From contig CAAGID010000029.1 of assembly GCA_900769815.1 (NCBI GenBank), positions 1-10,555 of the forward strand: a stretch of DNA of 10,555 bases, read 5' to 3'. This document shows, in pieces, positions 1 to 6,485 of this stretch. Position numbers and translations under genes: made by a program. The stretch is from Clostridia bacterium. GTDB taxonomy: Bacteria; Bacillota; Clostridia; Christensenellales; QALW01. The notes beneath the pieces were generated by a model. That model was not told the origin of the DNA. It worked only from the letters and a program-made list of their open reading frames with translations, and searched no databases. Numbering within the stretch: the stretch's first letter is position 1; every line of letters begins with the position of its first letter.

Positions 1-190
1 ACGCTTTGCGGTTTCACACAATAAATTGTGTAAAACCTATTTGGCTACGCTGTGCTTCCTTTTCCCCAAAATGCAATGTTGCATTTCGGGGGCCCCAATA
101 CTCCCTCGGCTTTAATCGCTTATTTACCTGATTTTCAAGTTTTTTTGCACTCTGATAAGTATAGAGAAATATCGCGAAGCGATACCGAAT
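1..190. other. Hairpin-rich non-coding stretch
   Basis: No convincing gene is seen here. The stretch contains a small inverted repeat (ACACAAT at 16-22 against ATTGTGT at 25-31). It also contains a stronger imperfect hairpin with arms 64-76 and 79-91, in which 12 of 13 positions pair around a TG centre. A GGGGCCCC palindrome (89-96) follows at once. Compact palindromes without coding signal suggest a dispersed intergenic repeat or the tail of an element continuing off the left edge, but this window alone cannot show copy number. A 60-residue minus-strand reading frame crosses it and was judged spurious. Confidence 0.35.
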
Positions 191-194
191 AATC

Positions 195-230
195 AAAGGA
201 CATAGAGTTTCTATGCCCTTTAATTTTTTT
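195..230 (+). terminator. Intrinsic terminator for a gene off the left edge
   Basis: Arms AAAGG (195-199) plus CATAG (201-205) pair with CTATG (211-215) plus CCTTT (217-221). There is one A/C mismatch (200/216) and a 5-base loop. AA and a run of seven T (224-230) follow. This is a good + strand rho-independent terminator. It lies just before the promoter of the next transcript, so it insulates that transcript from readthrough. Confidence 0.65.
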
Positions 231-231
231 C

Positions 232-260
232 TTGATATATTTTTTTCTTTGTGGTAAAAT
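232..260 (+). promoter_or_regulatory. Strong sigma-A-type promoter for the structured RNA
   Basis: The -35 box is TTGATA at 232-237 and the -10 box is TAAAAT at 255-260, exactly 17 bases apart. TG at 252-253 gives an extended -10. Transcription should start near 266-268, which is where the 5' strand of the RNA's closing helix begins. That match supports both the promoter and the RNA boundary. Confidence 0.75.
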
Positions 261-266
261 AATTAT

Positions 267-450
267 TGCCAAACATAATTAAATAAAGGTTTTGAAAAAG
301 TAGCAGGGCATTTTCTATTTTTTGGGAAGTGTAGTTTTGCATTTTTTAAAAAGAATACTCTAGGAAGTGTTTGTTAAAAACACAGACTCCAACTAGGGTA
401 TTATTAAAAATGCAAATGCTACTTTTAAAACTTTAGGTTATGTTTGGCGA
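267..450 (+). ncRNA. Rod-shaped structured RNA, probable 6S RNA
   Basis: The predicted transcript folds on itself over nearly its whole length. Closing helix: 266-278 with 438-450 (11 perfect pairs at 268-278/438-448, plus two weaker ones). Second helix: 284-305 with 417-435, 19 pairs with two small bulges. Then comes a large asymmetric bubble, 306-337 opposite only 415-416. Apical helices are 338-346/406-414, 354-362/394-402 and 367-372/378-383 with a 5-base loop. Length (about 183 nt), a strong private promoter, paired ends and a bubble opening about 40 nt from the 5' end are hallmarks of 6S RNA, the promoter mimic that binds sigma-70/A RNA polymerase. Against this, the 5' side of the bubble can form its own hairpin (308-315/325-332), and a terminator followed directly by a gene could instead mean a cis-acting leader. 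No sequence-level match was possible. Confidence 0.5.
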
Positions 451-472
451 CATCGGAGTTTGTGATTTTTGG

Positions 473-508
473 GTGCGATAAACTTCGGTTGTCGCACTTT
501 TTTATTTT
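473..508 (+). terminator. Intrinsic terminator with UUCG tetraloop
   Basis: The 5' arm is 473-483 and the 3' arm is 488-497, closed by C(UUCG)G with the loop at 484-487 and one bulged A. The tract TTTTTTATTTT (498-508) follows. It ends the structured RNA. The ribosome binding site of the next gene (AAGGAG, 509-514) starts directly after it, so that gene can be reached only by readthrough or by a promoter not visible here. A competing hairpin (447-461 with 480-495) would use the same 3' arm. Confidence 0.8.
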
Positions 509-522
509 AAGGAGAATTTATA

Positions 523-711
523 ATGGAAGAAAAAAAGGGATGCAACAGAGATTGCCAGATGGAATTTTGCAGATACATTAAAAATTGGAAATGCACTAAA
601 GAAGACCCCTATATTGCACCTAGTGGAACTTGTATGGATTTCAGAGGTCGCAGTCTTAATGGAAAGTATTGTGATAAACTAATAGACGGTAAATATCTTG
701 TTATAGAATAA
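523..711 (+). CDS. Small six-cysteine protein of unknown function
   Basis: This 62-residue protein is not recognised. It has six cysteines at 7, 11, 16, 24, 37 and 50 (spacing C-x3-C-x4-C-x7-C-x12-C-x12-C). There is no signal peptide or membrane segment, so it is probably cytoplasmic. Closely spaced N-terminal cysteines suggest metal binding or a small zinc-ribbon-like fold, but no exact family pattern is visible. The start is supported by AAGGAG at 509-514, eight bases before ATG. A strong terminator follows at 721-740, so it is monocistronic apart from the upstream RNA. There is no promoter between the upstream terminator and the start codon, so its expression probably depends on readthrough. 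The cysteine pattern and good initiation site favour a real gene despite its size. Confidence 0.6.
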   Translation: MEEKKGCNRDCQMEFCRYIKNWKCTKEDPYIAPSGTCMDFRGRSLNGKYCDKLIDGKYLVIE

Positions 712-720
712 AACAAAAAC

Positions 721-750
721 GGGGCGGAATTTTCCGCCCCTTAGTATTTT
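721..750. terminator. Bidirectional terminator between convergent genes
   Basis: GGGGCGGA (721-728) pairs perfectly with TCCGCCCC (733-740) around a 4-base loop. On the + strand TTAGTATTTTT follows. On the minus strand the hairpin is followed by GTTTTTGTTTTATT. It can therefore stop both the cysteine-rich gene and the ATPase gene that converges on it. Confidence 0.85.
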
Positions 751-766
751 TGGATAAATAAAGATT

Positions 767-2062
767 TTATATGCAGAAAGCTGCGTACAACGGTACGGTT
801 TTTTTATTGTCCTCAAAACCGAAATTTTTCGCAGAAAGCTTGATGGCGTAATGGGGGTTAAAGGTATCCATATAAAATTTAAGACTTTTTGCCCGTGTGT
901 TATCGGCAGACTTTACTTCAATGGGGATAATTTTACCCTTTTGCTGAATAATAAAATCTATTTCGGCACCGCGGTCAGATTCCCAATAATATGTGGTGTA
1001 GCCGTTTATTATAAGCTGGGAATTTACGTAGTTTTCAACCATACCGCCCTTAAAATCATTAAGCTCATCGGTCATATATAATATATCGTCGGGTGCAAGC
1101 TCCTTTTTTGCACAAAGCAAGCCTGAATCAGAAACGTACACCTTAAAGGCGTCAATGTCACGGTAATTTTCCAAAGGCTTTTTGATTTGCTCAACCTTAT
1201 ACACCTGTGAAACTATGCCTGAAAGCATCAGCCACTCAATGGCATTTTCAAACTCAGAAGCACGCCCGCCCTTTTTTATAAGCTTGTATTGAAAACGTGT
1301 ATTCTTTTTTGAAAGCTGAACGGTAATGTTATCGTAAACAAGACGGGTTTTCTTTATTTCGTTAATATTATTGTATTTGCTCATATCATTAAGATAGCTG
1401 ATAAGAATATTGCTTTGCGTATGGCGTACAAGAATATGGTCGCGGGTGTTTATATACTGCATAACACATTCGGGCATTCCGCCTACAAGAAGATACTGCT
1501 TGTATAAATTCATTGCTGAATCGTGGAGGGCAGAAGGCATAGGTGTATTATTCTCAAAGCAGTCCCTGATTTTGGCAACAAGTGCGTCTTCGCCCAATGC
1601 TAACATAAATTCTTCCATATCCATAGGATAAAGAGTTTTTATATCAACCTTGCCCACGGGAAATGAGAATTTCGCACGGTTTACGGCAACACCAAGCAAG
1701 CTTCCTGCTACAATAACGTGATATTCAGGGGCTTCCTCGCAAAAGTATTTAAGTGACGTTAATGCTCTTTCACATAACTGAACCTCATCAAAAACAATAA
1801 GCGTTTTTTCTTTAATTATGGTCTGTCCTGAAATATGGGAAAGTATTGGAATAAGATACTGAGGACTGATGCTCTCTTCAAAGGTCTTTATAAGGGCGGG
1901 ATTACTTTCAAAATTAAAGTAGGCAACGTTTTCATAGTAAGTTCTTCCAAACTCCAAAATGGAATACGTTTTACCAACCTGCCTTGCACCCTGCAAAATA
2001 AGTGGTTTACGGTGAGGACTAACCATCCATTCTTTAAAAAAATTTGTGATTTTTCTATACAT
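767..2062 (-). CDS. AAA-type ATPase with DUF4143 C-terminal domain
   Basis: This 431-residue protein matches the widespread bacterial AAA_14 plus DUF4143 ATP-binding family. Walker A is GARQVGKT (25-32), Walker B is LIVFDEVQ (88-95), and VIVAGSLLG (116-124) is the sensor-like strand. The C-terminal domain keeps residues arranged like a PD-(D/E)XK nuclease fold: E343, D369 in GAEIDF, and E382-x-K384 in IPIEVKS. Whether it cuts nucleic acid is unknown; the cellular role of the family is poorly defined and no clear substrate can be given. The length is normal and the gene looks intact. ATG is preceded by AAAGGAGG about seven bases upstream. It is transcribed alone from the promoter at 2094-2122 and ends at the bidirectional terminator. 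It is divergent from the aminotransferase gene and shares the repeat-bearing intergenic region with it. Family identity is firm; function is open. Confidence 0.9.
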   Translation of the reverse strand: MYRKITNFFKEWMVSPHRKPLILQGARQVGKTYSILEFGRTYYENVAYFNFESNPALIKTFEESISPQYLIPILSHISGQTIIKEKTLIVFDEVQLCERALTSLKYFCEEAPEYHVIVAGSLLGVAVNRAKFSFPVGKVDIKTLYPMDMEEFMLALGEDALVAKIRDCFENNTPMPSALHDSAMNLYKQYLLVGGMPECVMQYINTRDHILVRHTQSNILISYLNDMSKYNNINEIKKTRLVYDNITVQLSKKNTRFQYKLIKKGGRASEFENAIEWLMLSGIVSQVYKVEQIKKPLENYRDIDAFKVYVSDSGLLCAKKELAPDDILYMTDELNDFKGGMVENYVNSQLIINGYTTYYWESDRGAEIDFIIQQKGKIIPIEVKSADNTRAKSLKFYMDTFNPHYAIKLSAKNFGFEDNKKTVPLYAAFCI

Positions 2063-2093
2063 AATATACCTCCTTTAAAAGGATTACAAACAT

Positions 2094-2122
2094 AGTGTAA
2101 CATACATTCCTGTAAAAATCAA
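2094..2122 (-). promoter_or_regulatory. Promoter of the AAA/DUF4143 gene
   Basis: On the minus strand, TTGATT (2122-2117) and TACACT (2099-2094) are separated by 17 bases. A TG one base before the -10 box makes it an extended -10. The predicted start is about 20-25 bases before the AAAGGAGG site of the ATPase gene. Confidence 0.6.
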
Positions 2123-2142
2123 TGGTTTTTTATTAAAAAATT

Positions 2143-2194
2143 ACACTAAAATGCACGAATATTTTGAAAAAAACAACACTAAACGACACGAATA
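2143..2194. repeat. 19-bp tandem direct repeat in the divergent region, candidate operator
   Basis: Two copies of ACACTAAA-NNN-CACGAATA lie at 2143-2161 and 2176-2194, 33 bp apart (about three helical turns). All 16 specified bases are identical; only the 3-base spacer differs (ATG, CGA). Each copy itself contains two CAC(T/G)AA-like half-sites 10 bp apart (CAC at 2144, 2154, 2177 and 2187). The block lies upstream of both divergent promoters, where an activator or repressor of either gene could bind. No cognate regulator can be assigned. Confidence 0.55.
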
Positions 2195-2232
2195 CATAAA
2201 ATAAAGGAGTTTTTAATTAAAATAAAAATCAT

Positions 2233-2261
2233 TTGTGTTTTAATGTTCTTTGTGATAAAAT
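2233..2261 (+). promoter_or_regulatory. Promoter of the aminotransferase/HD operon
   Basis: TTGTGT (2233-2238) and TAAAAT (2256-2261) are 17 bases apart, with TG at 2253-2254 forming an extended -10. The leader would be only about 25 bases before the ATG at 2292. AAGGAG at 2276-2281 is the ribosome binding site. Confidence 0.6.
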
Positions 2262-2291
2262 AAAAGCATAACGATAAGGAGAATTTTAGTT

Positions 2292-3482
2292 ATGGATTAT
2301 ATTTTTACACCTCAGGCAGACAAGTTAAAGCCTTCTGCCATAAGAGAAATTTTAAAGCTTTCTTCAGCACCTGATATTATTCCTTTTTCTGCAGGCAATC
2401 CCTCGCCGGAAGCGTTTCCTAAGGAAATCGTTGCAAAAATTACTGCTGAAATTATGGAGAAGAACCCTATCGGGGCGTTACAATATTCAGTTACCGAGGG
2501 TTACACACCCTTAAGAGATTATTTAAAGAAATATATGAAAGAAAAGTATAATATGGGCTCTGATGAGGACGACCTTATTATAACCTGCGGTGCACAGCAG
2601 GTTATGAGTCTTTCGGCTGTTTCCTTAGCAGGCCCCGGTGACACTATTTTATGTGAAAGCCCAAGCTTTGTAGGCTCGCTTAACGCACTTAAGCTTACAG
2701 GTGCAAAATTAGTGGGCATTCCTATGGAAGCAGACGGTATGAATCTTTCTGAATTAGAGAAAGCAATTAAGGAAAATACTAACATTAAGCTTTTATATAT
2801 TATACCTAACTTCCAGAATCCTACAGGAATAACCACTTCCTTAGAAAAGCGTAAGGCAATTTATAAACTTTGCAGGGAAAATAATATTCTGATTATTGAG
2901 GATAATCCCTACGGCGAGCTTTATTTTAACGAGGCTCCGCCTGAGAGCATAAAGAGTATGGATAAAGATAATATTGTTATCTATGCAGGCTCATTTTCAA
3001 AGGTACTTGCTCCCGGCTTACGCGTAGGCTGGTGCCTTGCACCCAAGACGCTTATTGCCAAGTTTACCGCAATTAAGCAGACCCAGGACGTACATTCAAA
3101 CATTTTAGCACAGATGATTTGCTATAAGTTTATGACCGAGTATGATTTTGAAGGACACCTTGCTTACTTAAGAAAAATCTACACAGAAAAAGCACAGTTC
3201 TTTATGGATTTAATGGATAAATATATTGCACCTGAAATTACTTATCAAAAGCCCTCGGGCGGTTTGTTTGTATGGTGTAAGTTACCTGAAAGCGTTGATA
3301 TGCCTTCATTCTGCACACGCTCCGTTAAGGAATTTAAGACGGCAGTTGTGCCGGGCAGTGCCTTTGATATTGCACCCTGTGAAAATCCCCACTTCCGTAT
3401 CAACTATTCAACACCCACCAGGGAACAGATTGAAAAAGGTATGGAATATCTTAATCAATTAAAGAAAGACGTTATAAAATAG
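2292..3482 (+). CDS. PLP-dependent class I/II aminotransferase
   Basis: This 396-residue fold-type I aminotransferase resembles the LysN/2-aminoadipate and MocR-catalytic-domain group. Visible family residues are the PLP-binding region GAQQVMSLSA (100-109), NPTG (176-179), the aspartate in IIEDNPYGE (D204, which contacts the pyridine nitrogen) and Y207. Also seen are the Schiff-base lysine K237 in SFSK, R244 in GLRVGW, and R369 in FRINYS, which binds the substrate carboxylate. It should transfer an amino group between an amino acid and a 2-oxo acid in the cytoplasm. The exact substrate cannot be read from sequence; 2-aminoadipate, aromatic and branched-chain amino acids are all used by relatives. 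There is no N-terminal GntR domain, so it is an enzyme and not a MocR regulator. The HD-domain gene follows after nine bases and is probably cotranscribed. Confidence 0.9.
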   Translation: MDYIFTPQADKLKPSAIREILKLSSAPDIIPFSAGNPSPEAFPKEIVAKITAEIMEKNPIGALQYSVTEGYTPLRDYLKKYMKEKYNMGSDEDDLIITCGAQQVMSLSAVSLAGPGDTILCESPSFVGSLNALKLTGAKLVGIPMEADGMNLSELEKAIKENTNIKLLYIIPNFQNPTGITTSLEKRKAIYKLCRENNILIIEDNPYGELYFNEAPPESIKSMDKDNIVIYAGSFSKVLAPGLRVGWCLAPKTLIAKFTAIKQTQDVHSNILAQMICYKFMTEYDFEGHLAYLRKIYTEKAQFFMDLMDKYIAPEITYQKPSGGLFVWCKLPESVDMPSFCTRSVKEFKTAVVPGSAFDIAPCENPHFRINYSTPTREQIEKGMEYLNQLKKDVIK

Positions 3483-3491
3483 AGGTATAAA

Positions 3492-4142
3492 ATGACCTTT
3501 GAAGAAATTAAAAATAACAGAACCGTTCAAGCCTTTATCCGTCAGGCTGACGAATCCTTAAAGGCGTTAGGCTATACTGAACATTCCTTTGCCCACGTTA
3601 CGAAGGTTGCACTGACTGCAGGCAAGATTTTAGAGGAACTGAATTTTTCCGACCGTGATATCGAGCTTACAAAAATTGCGGGGTATCTTCACGACATCGG
3701 CAACCTTATAAACCGCATTGACCACGCACAGTCGGGGGCGGTTATGGCATTTAAAATGCTTGAAAGTATGGACCCGGAGGACGTTGCAGCAATAGTTTCT
3801 GCTATCGGCAATCACGATGAAGGTACTGGCTATCCGGTAAACAGTATTGCCGCGGCGTTGATTTTAGCAGATAAATCAGACGTTAGAAGAAGCCGTGTAA
3901 GAAATCACGATATTGCGTCCTTTGATATTCACGACCGCGTAAATTACTCCGTTAACGAGGCAAAGCTTATAATCAACGATGAAAAAACTGCCATAACGCT
4001 GCATCTTGAAATTGATACCACCTACGGCAGTATTATGGACTATTTTGAAATTTTCTTAGAAAGAATGATTTTGTGCCGTAAAGCCGCCGAAACTCTTAAA
4101 TTAAAGTTTTCATTGGTAATAAACGGACAGACGATAATGTAA
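3492..4142 (+). CDS. HD-domain metal-dependent phosphohydrolase
   Basis: This 216-residue cytoplasmic protein of the HD superfamily carries the expected metal ligands in order: H35 (FAHV), H67-D68 in GYLHDIGN, additional histidines H78 and H108 (GNHDE), and D127 in ILADKSD. The first 140 residues make up the helical HD core; the last 70 or so are a less conserved extension. Relatives hydrolyse phosphomonoesters, nucleotides or cyclic dinucleotides; no motif here selects among these and there is no GYP signature. The ribosome binding site (AGAGG, 3481-3485) overlaps the aminotransferase stop codon and the gap is nine bases, so translational coupling is likely. No strong terminator follows, but a new promoter precedes tdh. 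HD-family assignment is firm; substrate is unknown. Confidence 0.85.
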   Translation: MTFEEIKNNRTVQAFIRQADESLKALGYTEHSFAHVTKVALTAGKILEELNFSDRDIELTKIAGYLHDIGNLINRIDHAQSGAVMAFKMLESMDPEDVAAIVSAIGNHDEGTGYPVNSIAAALILADKSDVRRSRVRNHDIASFDIHDRVNYSVNEAKLIINDEKTAITLHLEIDTTYGSIMDYFEIFLERMILCRKAAETLKLKFSLVINGQTIM

Positions 4143-4203
4143 AATTCTGCTTTTTTTGAATGATTTTGATAGAATTTTTATATTAGCGACATTTGCTCCT
4201 CAA

Positions 4204-4212
4204 TGATATAAT
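4204..4212 (+). promoter_or_regulatory. Extended -10 promoter for tdh-kbl-lysR
   Basis: TGATATAAT combines a TG element with a consensus TATAAT (4207-4212). No good -35 box lies 17 bases upstream (TAGCGA at 4184-4189). That weakness fits a promoter needing an activator such as the LysR protein encoded in the same unit; this is inference. The start would be near 4219, giving a leader of about 25 bases. Confidence 0.55.
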
Positions 4213-4243
4213 TAAAAAGAATTTTATTAAAGGAGTAAATATA

Positions 4244-5281
4244 ATGAAAGCGCTTGTTAAAAAATATGCACAAAAAGGCTTGTGGTTTGAGGATGTTCCT
4301 GAACCGCAGATAACCGATAACGACGTAAAAATCAAGATACATAAAACTGCTATCTGCGGAACTGACCTTCATATTTATAATTGGGATGAGTGGTCACAGA
4401 AAACCATTAAGACTCCCCGCGTAATTGGTCACGAATATGTAGGCGAAATTGTAGAAGTAGGCAGAAACGTTAAAAACTGGAAAATAGGAGAACTTGTTTC
4501 GGGTGAGGGACACATTGTATGCGGTAAGTGCAGAAACTGTCTTGCCGGCAACGGTCATTTATGTAAGGAAACCGTAGGCGTAGGCGTAAACCGCGACGGT
4601 GCTTTTGCTCAGTATCTTGTAATTCCTCAGGAGAATGTACGCAAATGCGAAAAAGATATTCCTGAGGAAATGTATTCCATTTTTGATCCCTTCGGTAATG
4701 CGGTGCATACTGCACTTTCCTTCGACCTTACAGGCGAGGACGTTCTTATTACCGGTGCAGGTCCTATCGGTATTATGGCAGCGGCAGTATCTAAATTCGT
4801 AGGTGCACGCCACGTTGTTATTACCGATATTTTCGATGACAGATTAGAACTTGCCAAAAAGCTTGGGATAAAGCATACCGTAAACACAAGAACAACAGAT
4901 TTAAAAGCCTATATGGAAGAAATCGGAATTAAAGAGGGCTTTGACGTTGGTCTTGAAATGTCGGGAAGCGAAATTGCTTTTAATTCTATGATAGACTGTA
5001 TGATTCACGGCGGAAGAATCGCTTTGCTTGGTTTATTAAAAAGCGATACGAAAATCGACTGGTCAAAAATTATTTTTAACGGTCTTATTATCAAAGGCAT
5101 TTACGGTAGACAGATGCATGAAACCTGGTACAAAATGTCTGCTATGCTTCAGGGCGGTCTTGACATTTCAAATATCATTACTCATAGACTTGATATAACT
5201 GAATACGAAAAGGGCTTTGAGGCTATGAACAGCGGTAAATGCGGTAAAGTAATTCTTGATTGGACTAAATTGGAGGGGTAA
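4244..5281 (+). CDS. tdh: L-threonine 3-dehydrogenase
   Basis: Zinc-dependent medium-chain dehydrogenase of 345 residues (E. coli Tdh has 341). It oxidises L-threonine with NAD+ to 2-amino-3-ketobutyrate in the cytoplasm, the first step of threonine breakdown to glycine. Catalytic zinc ligands C38, H63 and E64 and the structural-zinc cysteines C93, C96, C99 and C107 sit at the same positions as in E. coli Tdh. GAGPIG (171-176) is the Rossmann nucleotide loop, and D195 in VITDIFDD is placed to bind the NAD ribose. ATG at 4244 was chosen over an upstream TTG (4193) because AAAGGAG (4229-4235) lies eight bases before it and because the family begins MKALVK-like. The next gene, kbl, encodes the partner enzyme and starts four bases after the stop, which makes the assignment secure. 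Confidence 0.95.
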   Translation: MKALVKKYAQKGLWFEDVPEPQITDNDVKIKIHKTAICGTDLHIYNWDEWSQKTIKTPRVIGHEYVGEIVEVGRNVKNWKIGELVSGEGHIVCGKCRNCLAGNGHLCKETVGVGVNRDGAFAQYLVIPQENVRKCEKDIPEEMYSIFDPFGNAVHTALSFDLTGEDVLITGAGPIGIMAAAVSKFVGARHVVITDIFDDRLELAKKLGIKHTVNTRTTDLKAYMEEIGIKEGFDVGLEMSGSEIAFNSMIDCMIHGGRIALLGLLKSDTKIDWSKIIFNGLIIKGIYGRQMHETWYKMSAMLQGGLDISNIITHRLDITEYEKGFEAMNSGKCGKVILDWTKLEG

Positions 5282-5285
5282 TGAT

Positions 5286-6467
5286 ATGAAAAGTGCATTA
5301 AAATATTTTAAAGAAACCTGCGAAACTATTGAAAAAGAAGGTCTTACTAAAAACGAAAAGATTATAACGAGCCCTCAGGGTGCAAAAGTAAAGCTTTCTG
5401 ACGGCAGGGAAGTTATCAATATGTGTGCCAATAACTATCTTGGTTTAGGCAATAATGCTCAGGTTATTGCCGCTGCTAAAAACAGTTACGATAGTTACGG
5501 CTACGGTCTTTCCTCAGTAAGATTTATTTGCGGAACGCAGGAATTACATAAAAATCTTGAAAATAAATTAAGCAAATTTTTAGGTACGGAGGATACTATT
5601 CTTTATTCCTCCTGCTTTGATGCAAACGGTGGTCTTTTCGAGACTCTCCTTACCGAAGAAGATGCCGTTATAAGCGACGAGCTTAACCACGCAAGTATTA
5701 TTGACGGTGTGCGACTTTGTAAGGCAAAACGCTTCCGTTATAAGAATAATAATATGGATGACCTTCGCCAAAAGCTTGAGGAAGCCAAGGATTGCCGTAT
5801 AAAGCTTATTGCAACCGACGGCGTATTCTCTATGGACGGTATAGTTGCAAATCTTAAAGCCATCTGCGACCTTGCAGAGGAATACGATGCTCTTGTTATG
5901 GTAGACGACAGCCACGCAGTAGGCTTTATGGGAAAAACGGGCAGAGGAACTCCCGAATACTGCGGTGTTTCCGGTAGAGTAGATATTATTACCGGAACCT
6001 TCGGTAAGGCTTTAGGCGGAGCTTCCGGCGGCTTTACTTCAGGCAGAAAGGAAATTATTGACCTCCTTCGCCAGCGTTCAAGACCTTATCTTTTTTCAAA
6101 TACTTTAGCTCCTGCAGTTGCGGCGGGCTCGTTAAAGGTACTTGAAATGCTTGAAGAAGATACTTCAATAAGAGAAAAACTTTTTAACAATACAAAACTC
6201 TTTGCCGAGAAAATCAAGGAAATCGGTTTAGACGTTATTGACGGCGGAACTCCCATTATTCCCGTTATGCTCTACGATGAGCACAAAGCCGTTGAAATGG
6301 CTCAGAAAATGATGGCAAAAGGCGTTTACGTGGTAGCATTCTCATATCCTGTTGTACCTCGCGGTAAGGCAAGAATAAGAACGCAGATGTCAGCCGCATT
6401 AAATGAAGAAGACATACTCTTTATCGTTAAATGCTTTAAAGAGGTAAAAGAAGAAATGGGACTTTAA
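5286..6467 (+). CDS. kbl: Glycine C-acetyltransferase (2-amino-3-ketobutyrate CoA ligase)
   Basis: PLP enzyme of the alpha-oxoamine synthase family, 393 residues (E. coli Kbl has 398). It cleaves 2-amino-3-ketobutyrate with CoA into glycine and acetyl-CoA, consuming Tdh's unstable product. Key residues are N134-H135 (ELNHASIIDG, stacking on PLP), D207 and H210 in VDDSHAVGF, and the Schiff-base lysine K241 in TFGKALGG, each three residues before the E. coli positions. The C-terminal part has the usual RIRTQMSA strand (363-370). ATG at 5286 follows GGAGGGG (5271-5277). An upstream TTG at 5256 would lie inside tdh and adds ten residues unlike the family. Stop and start are four bases apart, so the two genes are almost certainly coupled. 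Related enzymes (KBL/BioF/ALAS) share the fold, but the tdh neighbour decides the reaction. Confidence 0.95.
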   Translation: MKSALKYFKETCETIEKEGLTKNEKIITSPQGAKVKLSDGREVINMCANNYLGLGNNAQVIAAAKNSYDSYGYGLSSVRFICGTQELHKNLENKLSKFLGTEDTILYSSCFDANGGLFETLLTEEDAVISDELNHASIIDGVRLCKAKRFRYKNNNMDDLRQKLEEAKDCRIKLIATDGVFSMDGIVANLKAICDLAEEYDALVMVDDSHAVGFMGKTGRGTPEYCGVSGRVDIITGTFGKALGGASGGFTSGRKEIIDLLRQRSRPYLFSNTLAPAVAAGSLKVLEMLEEDTSIREKLFNNTKLFAEKIKEIGLDVIDGGTPIIPVMLYDEHKAVEMAQKMMAKGVYVVAFSYPVVPRGKARIRTQMSAALNEEDILFIVKCFKEVKEEMGL

Positions 6468-6485
6468 ATCAGAGGAGATAACCTG

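Noticed and set aside
14..196. 60-residue minus-strand reading frame
   Set aside because: It crosses palindromic DNA, has no ribosome binding site, runs into a + strand terminator at its start and has low-complexity basic composition. It is better explained as chance coding in a repeat-like region.
2143..2194. CRISPR array
   Set aside because: Only two short repeats are present, the 14-base gap is too short for a spacer and there are no cas genes.
2203..2209. AAAGGAG ribosome-binding-like site
   Set aside because: No start codon with a useful reading frame follows within a normal distance; the TTG at 2233 opens only a 13-codon frame.
4141..4178. Possible terminator after the HD gene
   Set aside because: The arms (AAAATTCT and AGAATTTT) are nearly all A-T with a 22-base loop and only a short T run. 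It is too weak to call.
4193..4243. Upstream TTG start that would lengthen Tdh by 17 residues
   Set aside because: It lies before the -10 box, has no ribosome binding site, and the extra residues do not fit the family; ATG at 4244 has a strong AAAGGAG.
5256..5285. Upstream TTG start that would lengthen Kbl by 10 residues
   Set aside because: It lies inside the tdh coding region without a ribosome binding site, while GGAGGGG precedes ATG at 5286.
5580..5915. 111-residue minus-strand reading frame inside kbl
   Set aside because: It is antisense to a fully conserved enzyme gene and has no initiation signal. The other overlapping frames within the large genes were rejected for the same reason.
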